Of a DNA stretch of 60,000 bases, positions 10,301-18,362 are shown piece after piece. Location: NCBI GenBank assembly GCA_905221605.1, contig CAJNDS010000646.1, positions 203,001 through 263,000 of the forward strand, in the 5' to 3' direction. The DNA is from Symbiodinium natans (lineage: Eukaryota > Sar > Dinophyceae > Suessiales > Symbiodiniaceae). The position numbers and the translations under genes are program-made. Position 1 is the stretch's first letter, and each line of letters starts with the position of its first letter. The notes under the pieces are model-generated. The model saw nothing but the letters and a program-made list of their open reading frames with translations, made no database searches and was not told the DNA's origin.

Positions 10301-13300
10301 GGTTCTGTTGTGGTGGATTGTGCGACAGATCCGGAGCAGACGGGGTTTAAGCTTGTCGCAACGAGCACTTCGTGTGAGGCTCGCGCAAGCAGCAACGTAA
10401 TGGCCATCGCAACTTGCTCCAATGGAGGCCCGGGCCCCAGACTGCACACATCTGCACACATCTGCACACATCTGCCCACATCTGCCCACATCTGCCCACA
10501 TCTGCCCACATCTGCCCACATCTGCCCACATCTGCACACTGTTTCATGCTGTTTCAGAGTTCTCTTTCCTCAGGTGAGACGACAGTTGCAGACAGCGGCT
10601 TCGTGGGGGGCCCCGAGACCATCACGCTGAGCTGCGATGATGGTCTTGCACCCTCCTCGTGCAGCTGCGAGGAGTGACAGGGTTAAGAACACCACAAAAT
10701 CAAAAAACACAGACTCACAAATAAGGTTCGACAAGCATAGCAGAGAAAGAACAGACTGCTTGCAGCAGGAAAACGATCAGAACGACGCCTCTCTGGAGGC
10801 GTGCGGCAGCTTGTATTTTGAGCCCTCCGGCAATGCTTGTGAGCTGGCATTTACTTCTGCCGACGTGATGCCCAAGATCTATGCAATTTGCCACCGGGAA
10901 TCAGATGACCTGCCCACATCCAAATTATTGCCAGCCTTAGGGCCAAGTCAGGTGCTCGGGGTGATCGAAGTTGATTTCGATGAATACGACCGATCTGTTG
11001 CCAGCTGCCCAATGGGCTCCTATGTCGTGGCTTGCGCCACATTTCCTGAGCAAGCTGGCTACCAGAACGTTCCGACTAGCACGACCTGCAGCATTACCTC
11101 CACGGGCAACACCGATGTACTTGCTGTGGCGACTTGCTCTTTCGCAGGCGCTTTGACGGAAAACTCGTGATTCCATGGTAGCATCTAGATGTGCCTTCCA
11201 GCCGTAGAGAATCTTAGAGGCTTAAATGGCTTAAAGGAGGTCGAAGGCTCTTTATGGGCGGATTTTTGGTTTCGATCCCGGCTCACGAGGTGACACGGTG
11301 ATCCAAGTCAGCGGCTTCAAGTCCGGGGGAGAGTTTGTGACAGTGACGTGCGATGATGGCACTGAGCCCACGTCATGCACTTGCGAGGACGCGTTGAGAT
11401 TCGTTGAAATCATCAAACAAAGACAGGCTACCTTAGGTCCGCACCCTCCAAGCCTTCCAGCCTTCCCTGCAGGAGAGTACCGCAAACACGAACCTCGCGG
11501 TGTGCGGAGAGGTTTATTTCGAGCCTTATCATGCAGCGTGTTCGAAGCAGTTGGGCAGTTCAGAAGGCATAGAAGCCAAAATCTCCGCGATCTGCCAGGC
11601 CAGGACGGTTCAACAAAGGAGGGAGAGGGAGAGGGAGAGGGGGAGAGGGGGAGAGAGGGAGAGAGGGAGAGAGTGAGAGAGGGAGAGAGGGGGAGGGGTA
11701 GAGAGGGGAGAGAGGGGAGAGAGGGGGAGAGAGTGGGGAGAGAGGGGGAGAGAGGGGGAAGAGGGGGAGAGAGGGGGAGAGAGGGGGAAGAGGGGGGGAG
11801 AGGGAGAGAGGGGGAGAGGAGCGGGAGAGAGGAAGCGGGAGAGAGCGCGGGAGAGAGAGAGAAGCGGGAGAGAGAGCGGGAGAGGGAGGGGAGCGGGAAG
11901 GAGGCGGGAGAGGGAGCGGGAGAGGGAGCGGGAGAGGGAGCGGGAGAGGGAGCGGGAGAGGGAGCGGGAGAGGGAGCGGAGAGGGAGCGGGAAAGGGAGC
12001 GGGGAGGGAGAGGGAGAGAGGAGGGAGGGGGGCTTCTAAAGCGTGCAGAAGAAAAGTAGAAGAAGAAGAAGAGAAGAAGAAGAAGAAGAAGAAGAAGAAG
12101 AAGGAGAAGAAGAAGAAGAAGAAGAAGAAGAAGAAGAAGAAGAAGAAGAAGAAGAAGAAGAAGAAGAAGAAGAAGAAGAAGAAGAAGAAGAAGAAGAAGA
12201 AGAAGAAGAAGAAGAAGAAGAAGAAGAAGAAGAAGACGAAGAAGAAGAAGAAGAAGAAGAAGAAGAAGAAGAAGAAGAAGAAGAAGAAGAAGAAGAAGAA
12301 GAAGAAGAAGAAGAAGAAGAAGAAGAAGAAGAAGAATAAGCAGAAGAAGAAGAAGAGCCCCTAAAATGCAGGGGTGAGAAGGGGGTTATATCCGTACCCC
12401 TCCACCCCCAATGATTGGTTCCAGCTGCACAGAAAACCGGGGCGTGTCAGTGCACCGGGGAATGATGACCTCTGGGATGGTGCTTGCAAGGTGCTCCGCC
12501 TGCCGTAAGGCACTCTTGAAGTTAGGCTGGTGGGCTCGCCATGCCCGCTGTTTGGCCAGGTCTTCCGCGGCATCGTTCAAAAAAAGCATCCAGCCTGCAT
12601 CGGTGCGAAATCTTGCTCGAAAGCCCTGGCCGAACTGTGGGTCCCTACCCATTTGGCATTGAGGCGATCCCTCTGATGCCACATCGAAGAAAGGATGGGG
12701 GGCATGCTGCCTCATCCACTTGAGGGCCACATTAGAATCGGAGACCACCGAGACCTCACCCTGAGTGCAGCTTATGAGTGCCGCGAGGGCTTGTGCCTCT
12801 CCTGTGAGACTCCGGCTCCAACCGGAAGGACCCCGGACAAGGTTGCGACTGGGACAGTCGCGTCCAAATCGAAAGAAAAGAAAAGACTTGCGTGTAGCCA
12901 TTTTAGCTCAAGTCGGCACCCCCGGCTTGAGCCCGTTTATCAGCCATTTCAGCATCGAGGCGCAGTCACATACGCGAAAGCGAAGGGGGGGGAGCTTAAT
13001 CTCTGGGACTTGTGACTGGCACCAGTGTGTGGTGTTCGGGTCTCCTCTTTTACTGCGGCAACAAGGAAAAAGAAAGAAAGGAGCGTATGTCACAGGCATT
13101 ACTTGGCTACACCTGTGGCTGGAATGCAGCGTGGGAAAGACAGAAAGACATGACTGCAAACACTACTGGTCTAGGTTGACGGAGAAGTCTACAAAAGAAT
13201 ACAAAAGATACAGGGATCGTGGGAAGTGAAGGGCTCCTGAAAGCTCCGCCGCGAGGCGCCCAGCACGGCCTCGGCTGGCAAGACGCCGGTGGGTTCCGAA

Positions 13301-16300
13301 TTCGACCACGGCGCCGCGCTCACCGCGAGCTGCTGGTCCCGGGCTTAGACCCCGCCTTGGTGACAAAAACGGCCCCCCCGAAATTTCTGTCGCCCAGGAC
13401 GGAGCGCTACTACTCCGTGGATGTTGCAGCGGAGATCCGCTGCGTGGCTGGGCAGTGGCTCAATGCGGAAGGCACGCAAGGGCTTGCCGACTTCGAGTGC
13501 AACTCCGGGATCCAGGTCGTCCCATCCCTTTACATGGTGCCTAGATTTCGGACGTGGGTTGTGTGTTGGTGCGTTTTGCATCGTACTCATACTGGCTTGG
13601 CAAGAATAGCAAATCAGCGCGCAGCGCACCAAGGCCCTGGCAGAGCGGACCCAACAGGAGCTCTTTTTCGCATCACGGTGGAAGTTCCAAGCATTCCTCC
13701 AGATCGGTGCCATCCAGTACTCCCTGGCCTCGTGCTTCTTCCCGGAGATCACCGAAGCGTCTGCAACGCTGAGGCGCTTCCGGAGCTGCGACGACAGCAC
13801 TTTGTGCTTAACAGCCACAGAGGAGTCGGTGCTCAGCCTCGAGACTTGCAGCGACTCAACACAACAGCTCTTGGACGGCAACGAGCTGAACACCTTGTTG
13901 GCGAAGACGTACAAGGTCGAGGTGGCCTCAGATGCATTGATCCTTGGGACAACGTTGGACAGTTCCAGTACCAAGTACAGCCCTTTCGATCTGGAGCTGA
14001 CCTTGGATTGTGGTTCGTCACGTGCCCTGAGAATGCTGAGCTTTGGACAACCTGACGCATCAGGGGAGAAGGTCTTGGGAATGTCTGCGCGTTGCACGTT
14101 AGCGAACCTGCGCCGCAACTCAACGATCAAGCAGCTGTCCTTGAGAGTTCCGGGCTTAAGCTACGATGCCTGTGTATGCTTGTGTAACCTGCACAAGACA
14201 TCGTGTTGTAGCATTCCTGCCTTTGTTCTGCTCGCTCTCTGCTGGCCATCTGGTGCAGGTGGGCATCGAAAGCTCTGCGTTTGGAAGTTGTATGCAGCAT
14301 GCGCCGTGCGATAGCGATGATGCCTACACCTGCCTCTCTTCGACTTTGACAGGGTGTGCCGGCTCGGCCGAGCAGCTTTTCTTTTGGGTTGGTGACTACC
14401 CGTACTCAGATGGGTCCTTTGAGCTCTACACAGATGCGACGATGGACCTGCAGGTCCGCGAAGATGACCTCGGCAGCCTAGCTCTGACCTCATTCTCCAA
14501 TGGCTCCTTCGAAGATCAGGGCAGCGGGAAATTCTTCGTGGCGAAGAGCGCGACGGAACGAGAGGAAGAGGCAGACACCTCGTCGACCGCGTACACAGAG
14601 AACGCTTTCGAATGGCATGTGCAGACAGTGGCCAGTTCAGCTGACTTGGTGTTGACGTGCGGCAGCGACGAGGCCATGGTTGGTTTCTGGAAGAATGGTG
14701 TCCTGGCCCAGTTTGCTTTCTTAGGTGTTTTTCTAATATGTAATGCTCAGAAGTACATCCCTTGTAGTACAGCAGGAACAGCGCATCCGCGGAAATCTCT
14801 GTTCGTTCGCTTCTAAGGCATGGATGTGTGGTGGGCCTGCAACCCTGTTGTTGGGCTTGGCGCTTGCAATGAGGTTGTGTCGCTTCCCCAACAAGAGGTC
14901 TACGATCTACGGTTCTTGAGGCTTCTCGAGGTCGATTGTGGCGAGGGCCACGTCATGCAATCGCTTTCCACAGAGGTGGATGCTGCGGGGAAGTCCCTGC
15001 GGCTCAAGGCTGCTTGCTGCTTCTTGGAGCAACTGCATTCTTGTCGCAGTCTCTGTCTGTGTGTGTGCGCGCGTGGTTCTAGAGTCTATAGTAGAGTTCA
15101 ATGCGTGAAAGTTCGCTACTGCGGCTCTTCTTTGAAGTTGCCATCGCCATGCAATGCTCTGACACATCAGGTTTCTTGGTGTGGCCTCCCGTGACTTTGC
15201 GGCCTTATAGAAACTTTGACAACTCAGTGATTTCAGTAGACGATGCTGCTGGGATCTACTACCCCAATGCCCTGGACGACTCCGGTCGGCCTGAGTTCCA
15301 GCAGGTCTACAGTTTCACGCCGTATGTCCTTCAGGCCAATATGCCCTCCCTCAGCGGCGCCTTGTCGTACAACAAATTCGCTGGAGAGTGGTGCATCGCT
15401 CACAGCGGAAGCGCGAGTGACGCTTGTTCCAGTGCCACAGATGTCGTGCATCCGCTTGACCTTGGGGCCGAGTCCTTTGGGGAGTTGCAGGAGTTGCACG
15501 TGATGCAGATTACCGACTTTGCCTCCGTCTTCGAAGGCCTTGGTGCCGGGGCCACGACGACACAGCGGCCAAGCCCAGCAGAGCCACTGCCGCAGAGCGA
15601 GCCCAAGACCTTCCCACCTCCTCCACCTCCTCCACCGACTCCACCGACCCTGGACACACTGGACCATGTGGATCCTAATTACGCCACAATCTGCAAGGAT
15701 GAGTACACACCGGGGGTCTTGAATCCGAATGGGAGGAAGCCTGGGCAGAAGTTCAATGCATCAGCACCGAGGTGGGACAAGGCAAAGATGCACAGCATAG
15801 CCAAGAATTTAAACATACAGCACCCTTGCTACTACATCTGGAGTGACGTGAAAGACAGCCAAACAGCTGATGCCGATGGCATGTCATGGTGGAACCGCTT
15901 CGATGGCAAGGAAGCCTCACCACCCACGAATGACGTGACCTACAAGTCTGTCAAAGAATGCGCTGACCGAGAGAGCCAGGCTAGTGCCAGGCAACTTGGC
16001 AAGCGGTTAGTGATGGTTAGTGGAAATGGTAGTGGCGTATGCGCATTGTAATGGGGATGCGGCTCGGGTTTCGTGTGTCGCCTTTCCCTTCGAAGCTTTG
16101 CCAGGTTGGGGAAATGGAACCGATGGCATGCGCTTACGACTGGACTGGCTGACGTTGGGTTTGACTGGGTAGGGCACGGCATTGAATCCAAAACCGTCGA
16201 TCCCTTGACAGTGTTTTTTGGCCTTGGTACTCACTGGCCTTTGGGCAAGACTTTTTCTTGGATTCTCAAGACATTTAAGTCGGCCAAGAAGATTACAGAC

Positions 16301-18362
16301 CTGAACCTCGATTATTGGCGCAATCGAGCATACGGAGCCGGCAGCAACAACGACTGCGATTCCATGCAGCATGGACTGGCTCGTCTGTTCTGTGATCTGT
16401 TCTGCGTGAGGGACGCCGTGAAGAAGGGTGACGAGGCCATCTTGAAGACCATTGAAAACGCGGTGGGGACCATCAACGGCAATCTTCAGAAACTCTTCGA
16501 GACTTACTTCGCGACAGAGGGTTCTGGCACGAGCCTCCTTGGAACCCGGAATGAGATCGTCGCCGGCATCACCAGGACCTCGCGTTGAAAATTGTTGAAG
16601 CTTGCACTTACCCTCCCCCCTTTGCTGAGGCAGGCTCAAAAAAACTCAGCTTTCCAGCTCCCACTGTGTGCGTCGTAAGCTAAAGAGACTCTGGCGCGTG
16701 TCTGCCTGTCTGCGCACGGTGAATAAGAGGAGCTTTGCCGAGATGCGGAAGATGGCATCGGAGCCGCTGCACCCTGCGGCCAGCGCTGCGGCAGGGCGCA
16801 GCCTCCGCGCCTTCGTGGAGCGCATGAAGGAGTTCGACGCCTCCCCGGCTTTGCCGGAAGGCAACCGAGGCAACACCTCTGCCGCTTTCGCCGGGGAGCT
16901 CAGCGCAGTTGCCGCGGAGGTGCAGCGCCTGCACAGCACAATGAAGATCTCCACCTCTGCCCGGAAGCTCTCGGCTACGCAGGCTGTGGCGGACAGCACC
17001 GCCGAGTCCGTGCAGGCCTTGGACAGAGCCTGGAGGAGCAAAGTGCATACCCTTGGGGTTTTCCGCCATGCCGCCTCGCAAAGCAAGCAGCGCCAGTCCT
17101 GGATCCGCAACAAGCAAGAGGAGCTCTCGAAGAGCATCTCGAAGATCATGGACCAACTTCAGGAGCAATCCTTCATGATGGCCGTGACGAGCGTGGACCA
17201 GACGTGGTGGCAGCTAAGACAGCACTTGGATGCCTACTTCGACTCCATGACCAAATACTGGCAGACTTTCAAGTCGGCCCTCCTGGTCATAGAGGACTAC
17301 ACCAAGCGACTCAGAGGCAAAGAGAGACTTCTACCAGTAGCGCAACCGCATGTTAGTATGTTGCGCTAGTTCCAAGAAGGGCAACTTGATAATCTGACTG
17401 TCAGGTAGTTGGTTTGTCACGGGAGGTTGGTAAGGGCTTCTCTTGACTTGTTGAGATGCAAGACATTGCAAGACTAGGGGGAAGTTTCCAGACGCAGATC
17501 GCAAACTCCCAGGTGCTCGGTTCCCTTTGCGAACCTGAAGGCGGCCTACGCAGGCTTGGCTGAGGCCCACGTCCACGCTCGAGCATCCTTGGAGGAAACG
17601 TGGTCCAAGGCCAGCCCGCTGGTTGGACTCCTGGCTGCTCAGTACTCGGATGCCGGGATCCTGAACATCTTCGCTCGGCAGGACCTCAAGGACGTGAAGC
17701 TGGACAGCTTGGAGCTCGACAGCAACGAGAGCAAACAGAGCAACGTGACAGCTCTCCAGCAAGTGCAGGGGAAGAGGCGCCAGCAGATGTGCCAAGCATC
17801 AGGGGCTCAGCAAGAGATGGCCGCTGTGGCCTCATCGGCTCTGCAGTGCCTTGCTGGTTTGACAACAAGAGTCTGTGAGAAAATGTGTGTTTGTGTTTAA
17901 GTGACTCAAAGTCGAGGTATCTTTTGCTGCTGTTGAGTTGCCTTCTGAGGAGGGGGGTCTTTGGGCAGAGCTTGGAGCAGTTGGAAGCCATCTTCTCCGA
18001 GATGGACATGCTCCAGGCGCGCTGAGTAACAGCCCGGAGAGCAAAAAAAAGCCCCCCTTGGGCGAGCCTTCCCCTCCCCTCCTCCCTTCTCCCTTCTCTC
18101 TCTCTGTTCAACAGGCCAGGTTCCGGGATGTTGATATGGAGCCGCCCAACCAGGACGTCCTCAAGGACCAAGACCATGGTGTTGACTCAGGAAGTGCAAG
18201 CTTTCTGGCACATGTCTTTGGTGGACTCCTTCGGTCAAACTTGTAGGCGTCTGTCTTCAGGATGCCCATTCGCGCATCGCCGACGTTGTCGAAAGTTCCA
18301 TGTCCATCCAGAACGCAACGGTTGATGAGCTGACAAAGCAATGGAAGGCTGCAAATTGCTAA
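1216..18362 (+). CDS. Giant modular secreted/surface protein gene (multi-exon, overview)
   Basis: I read this as one split gene. It opens with a signal peptide and closes with a stop codon after a helical C-terminus. In order the exons give: signal peptide; Cys/Asn-rich segments with many NxT/NxS sequons; a Pro-Gly repeat, coiled coil and Thr linker; Cys-rich segments; beta-rich module copy 1; a PAN/Apple-like domain; module copies 2 and 3; two copies of a Cys-rich block; further Cys-rich exons; a Pro-rich linker; and long amphipathic helices. Many cysteines and sequons fit an extracellular protein. Dinoflagellates are known for large families of such multi-domain secreted proteins. No enzyme motif was recognised. 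Introns carry simple repeats, a retroelement remnant and dispersed repeats. The region could instead hold two or three adjacent genes, because no transcript evidence is available; the continuous strand, matching repeats and absence of a clear internal start favour one. Confidence 0.6.
1436..1529 (+). CDS. Second exon of the giant secreted protein
   Basis: The exon starts after CGCAG and reads VSVLDVDAGNVSFSTTRSAK and on to EFTH, in phase with exon 1, ending at a possible GT donor. It contains one N-x-S sequon. No domain recognised. The 3' end is uncertain, and the next clear coding segment begins about 1.2 kb downstream. Confidence 0.45.
1909..2095. repeat. Dispersed repeat, copy 1 (GGGTCCC / GGAGACCGGATCC family)
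   Basis: Shares several ordered blocks with 23028-23318: GGGTGCCAGGGGGGTCCCGG, then GGGGTCCCANAGGGCGGG, then a GCRTCAC block, then GGAGACCGGATCC followed by GTCTGCTTGTTC, then a CTCGGC-GGAA-GAGGCGA tail. Spacing differs, so the copies have diverged by insertions and deletions. Both have the same orientation. It lies in a presumed intron. Likely a mobile-element remnant of unknown class. Confidence 0.6.
2751..3690 (+). CDS. Exons of the giant secreted protein: Cys- and Asn-rich segment
   Basis: Three coding pieces are visible. The first (from a TTTTGCAG acceptor) includes CAAQCTSRVGACWHYDGP and ALANLTAVTAQLAENSEDC. The second includes VPNYQELFANLTAAANI and CNETADFEGCNFTISNQ. The third starts at 3528 after CTCACAG and reads FDHQLAAFKSYNNACSRVGC. 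N-x-T/S sites and cysteines are frequent, as expected for a secreted chain. The frame changes near 3005-3010, just where the first piece meets a stop; this needs a tiny intron, an indel or an assembly error. Family not recognised. Confidence 0.55.
4001..5200 (+). CDS. Exon with Pro-Gly repeat, coiled coil, Thr linker and Cys-rich end
   Basis: One long exon. It begins FDERATLQFLAEPGACIYIV, then a Pro-Gly/Ala-Pro-Gly repeat from about 4145 to 4315 that should form an extended rod. Next is a short charged helix with three near-identical AEQ(R/K)RD units (about 4428-4490). Then comes an all-Thr/Ser linker (about 4750-4815) of the sort that is O-glycosylated in secreted proteins. Last is a Cys-rich stretch including CAGCAELTEAGDACETC and a second cluster ending in EACCQCGG, spaced like furin/EGF-type repeats. 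The 3' boundary is near a TTTCATATG tandem repeat at 5214-5236. The rod and linker suggest a stalk between globular domains. Confidence 0.6.
5548..6430 (+). CDS. Beta-rich repeat module, copy 1 (two exons)
   Basis: The first exon reads ELKLLDSCTSVGCGSTESFS on to CFFLRGPNSDKNTAS. The second starts at 6171 after CTCTCAG with VQWTITASFDANVYLDMWDG and ends YLVFVCP. The same order of motifs (C-Y/F-F-L-R-G, W-x-I, V-Y-L-D, W-x-x-x-L-x-G, G-x-V-Y-x-R-x-Y, Y-L-V-F-V-C-P) recurs twice at 9190-10245, so this is a repeated domain. Alternating hydrophobic residues suggest a beta-sandwich. No named family is claimed. Confidence 0.6.
6522..6850 (+). CDS. Extracellular exon downstream of module copy 1
   Basis: Begins after CTTGGCAG with DYSYLPETVQGDQFQDLACA and contains LSFDASTGEITWGSTSTSGG, a pattern seen in putative-Ig/cadherin-like repeats of secreted proteins. 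Boundaries approximate; it continues in sense with the next exon, which contains a second D-V-L-T-G-A-C / Q-T-G-A-L-T-L-S-P unit of similar type. Confidence 0.5.
7013..7600 (+). CDS. Exon with Ig-like unit and PAN/Apple-like domain
   Basis: Starts after ACATTGCAG. The first half has FSFDVLTGACTYQGYELFQL and QTGALTLSP. The second half has DEAACRQLCRDKLDCTHYAF followed by SDGCYEYSQLC, the core Cys pattern of PAN/Apple domains, which bind proteins or carbohydrates outside the cell. The 3' part reads CVYLDLPNFYFLSGRYCP. The Cys spacing resembles that of PAN/Apple domains, but only the central disulphide hairpin is clear. Confidence 0.55.
7772..8780 (+). CDS. Short exons of the giant secreted protein
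   Basis: Four coding pieces separated by short introns: about 7772-7960 (GRTEEDSFWLAAYDETLGDS), about 8036-8292 (ADDFITDLFESSPHTVDFVY), about 8370-8580 (DHWLHPCQCAPAEWGSQEPV and on to YLLKVHVNIDTESFDPE) and about 8693-8781 (EMCAEQPLCKFFWAGAVGSS). Each is bounded by AG and by GT/GC-type junctions, with coding-like third positions. Individual splice sites are not fixed. Family not recognised. Confidence 0.5.
8990..10245 (+). CDS. Beta-rich repeat modules, copies 2 and 3
   Basis: Copy 2 spans an exon ending SCYYVRGPQETDRTYP and one from about 9537 (WKLAITAPSTVYLDFITGDF to YLVWVCVESGPP). Copy 3 follows without an intron: DGACYFLRGRNDAKNTDYTA, then AVVYLDF, then GSYLVFVCP. Copy 3 and copy 1 are the closest pair (shared KNT, DRSSWT, SLAGV, GNDG/GNEG), pointing to duplication inside the gene after the domain arose. 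Copy 2 lacks the cysteine seen in CYFLRG only in context, having CYYVRG. Confidence 0.65.
10271..11610 (+). CDS. Cys-rich block, two tandem copies over six exons
   Basis: Each copy is three pieces. (a) ECPSGSVVVDCATDPEQTGF at about 10290 matches SCPMGSYVVACATFPEQAGY at about 11003, both ending in A-x-A-T-C. (b) PETITLSCDDGLAPSSCSCE at about 10612 matches GEFVTVTCDDGTEPTSCTCE at about 11328. (c) EACGSLYFEPSGNACELAF at about 10795 matches the exon near 11490-11605 (CGEVYFEPYHAAC). The C-P-x-G-x-x-V-x-x-C unit with a final A-x-A-T-C resembles the Cys-rich C-terminal repeats of PCSK9-type convertases, by recollection only. No protease domain is present, so the resemblance is structural at best. 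Confidence 0.55.
10440..10545. repeat. Decamer tandem repeat in an intron
   Basis: Tandem CACATCTGCA/CACATCTGCC units, period 10, about ten copies, immediately after an exon of the Cys-rich block and before the next acceptor. Intronic simple repeat. Confidence 0.85.
11620..12030. repeat. GGGAGA-type purine minisatellite
   Basis: About 400 bases of almost pure purine on the + strand, with GAGAGG and GGGAGC units that become regular (GAGCGGGAGAGG) near the 3' end. Continues into the GAA tract. Intronic; open frames are spurious. Confidence 0.9.
12056..12356. repeat. Long GAA triplet tract
   Basis: About 300 bases of nearly perfect (GAA)n with rare interruptions (one GAC near 12237, one TAAGCA near 12336). 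Purine-rich on the coding strand. Long GAA runs can form triplex or sticky DNA and impede transcription in other systems; here it lies in a presumed intron. Confidence 0.95.
12386..12901 (-). mobile_element. Retroelement RNase H remnant, antisense in an intron
   Basis: An uninterrupted minus-strand frame of about 172 codons. It contains SLTGEAQALAALI (Glu as in the second acidic site of type 1 RNase H), VVSDSNVALKWM (Asp at the third site) and FLNDAAEDLAKQRA (the C-terminal N-x-x-A-D-x-L-A helix region, with Asp replaced by Glu). The first acidic beta strand is not seen, so the domain is partial. No reverse transcriptase is recognised nearby. RNase H fragments of non-LTR or Pao/Copia-type retroelements are common in dinoflagellate genomes. 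Likely a decayed copy. Confidence 0.6.
12892..12912 (+). other. Degenerate dinoflagellate spliced-leader relict
   Basis: The stretch contains GTAGCCATTTTAGCTCAAG, which matches the last 19 bases of the 22-nt dinoflagellate trans-spliced leader (ending GTAGCCATTTTGGCTCAAG) with one change, G to A; the two preceding bases differ. Such relicts mark mRNAs that were reverse-transcribed and re-inserted. It sits directly at the edge of the antisense RNase H frame. What followed the leader on the + strand is no longer recognisable. Confidence 0.65.
13365..14155 (+). CDS. Cys-containing exons after the repeat-filled intron
   Basis: About 13365-13532 reads PPKFLSPRTERYYSVDVAAE and IRCVAGQWLNAEGTQ, ending near a GT. 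A second exon from about 13615 reads QRTKALAERTQQELFFASRW and, farther on, FPEITEASATLRRFRSC and STLCLTATEESV, then LELTLDCG. The pieces repeat a short L-x-x-D-C-G motif found again at about 14936. No family recognised. Confidence 0.5.
14259..15050 (+). CDS. Acidic, Cys-poor exon and following exon
   Basis: Begins after TGGTGCAG with VGIESSAFGSCMQHAPC and runs to about 14725 (GFWKNGVLAQFAFLG). The next exon, about 14820-15045, includes GLGACNEVVSLPQQEVYDLR and LLEVDCGEGHVMQSLSTEVD. The D-C-x-x-x-x-x-x-x-S motif relates it to the preceding exon, suggesting small repeats. Extracellular-type composition. Confidence 0.5.
15133..16003 (+). CDS. Long exon with Pro-rich linker
   Basis: Reads SGFLVWPPVTLRPYRNFDNS, VYSFTPYVLQANMPSLSGAL and EWCIAHSGSASDACSS, then a Pro run (about 15615-15645), then YATICKDEYTPGVLNPNGRK and a short, Trp-containing domain (YYIWSDVKDSQTADADGMSW). 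The Pro run probably separates two globular parts. No domain recognised. It ends near AAGCG|GT. Confidence 0.6.
16262..18362 (+). CDS. Helical C-terminal exons and stop of the giant gene
   Basis: The first exon (about 16262-16585) has KKITDLNLDYWRNRAYGAGS and a Cys pair in LARLFCDLFCVRDAVKKGDE. The second (about 16672-17325) is long amphipathic helix: AAGRSLRAFVERMKEFDASP, QSWIRNKQEELSKSISKIMD and WQLRQHLDAYFDSMTKYWQT. The third (about 17531-17850) has AYAGLAEAHVHARASLEETW. A short piece before 18021 reads SLEQLEAIFSEMDMLQ and is followed by a possible GC donor. The last piece reads RIADVVESSMSIQNATVDEL and ends in TGCTAA. The helices suggest a coiled-coil or stalk end; no transmembrane segment was seen. 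Two small exons between 18115 and 18260 are not fixed in frame. Confidence 0.6.

Noticed and set aside
10271-11610. A proprotein convertase gene
   Set aside because: The Cys-rich blocks recall PCSK9's C-terminus but no subtilisin catalytic motifs occur anywhere in the gene.
12043-12339. Open frame coding for poly-Glu
   Set aside because: Translation of the GAA tract; no flanking coding signal in that frame.
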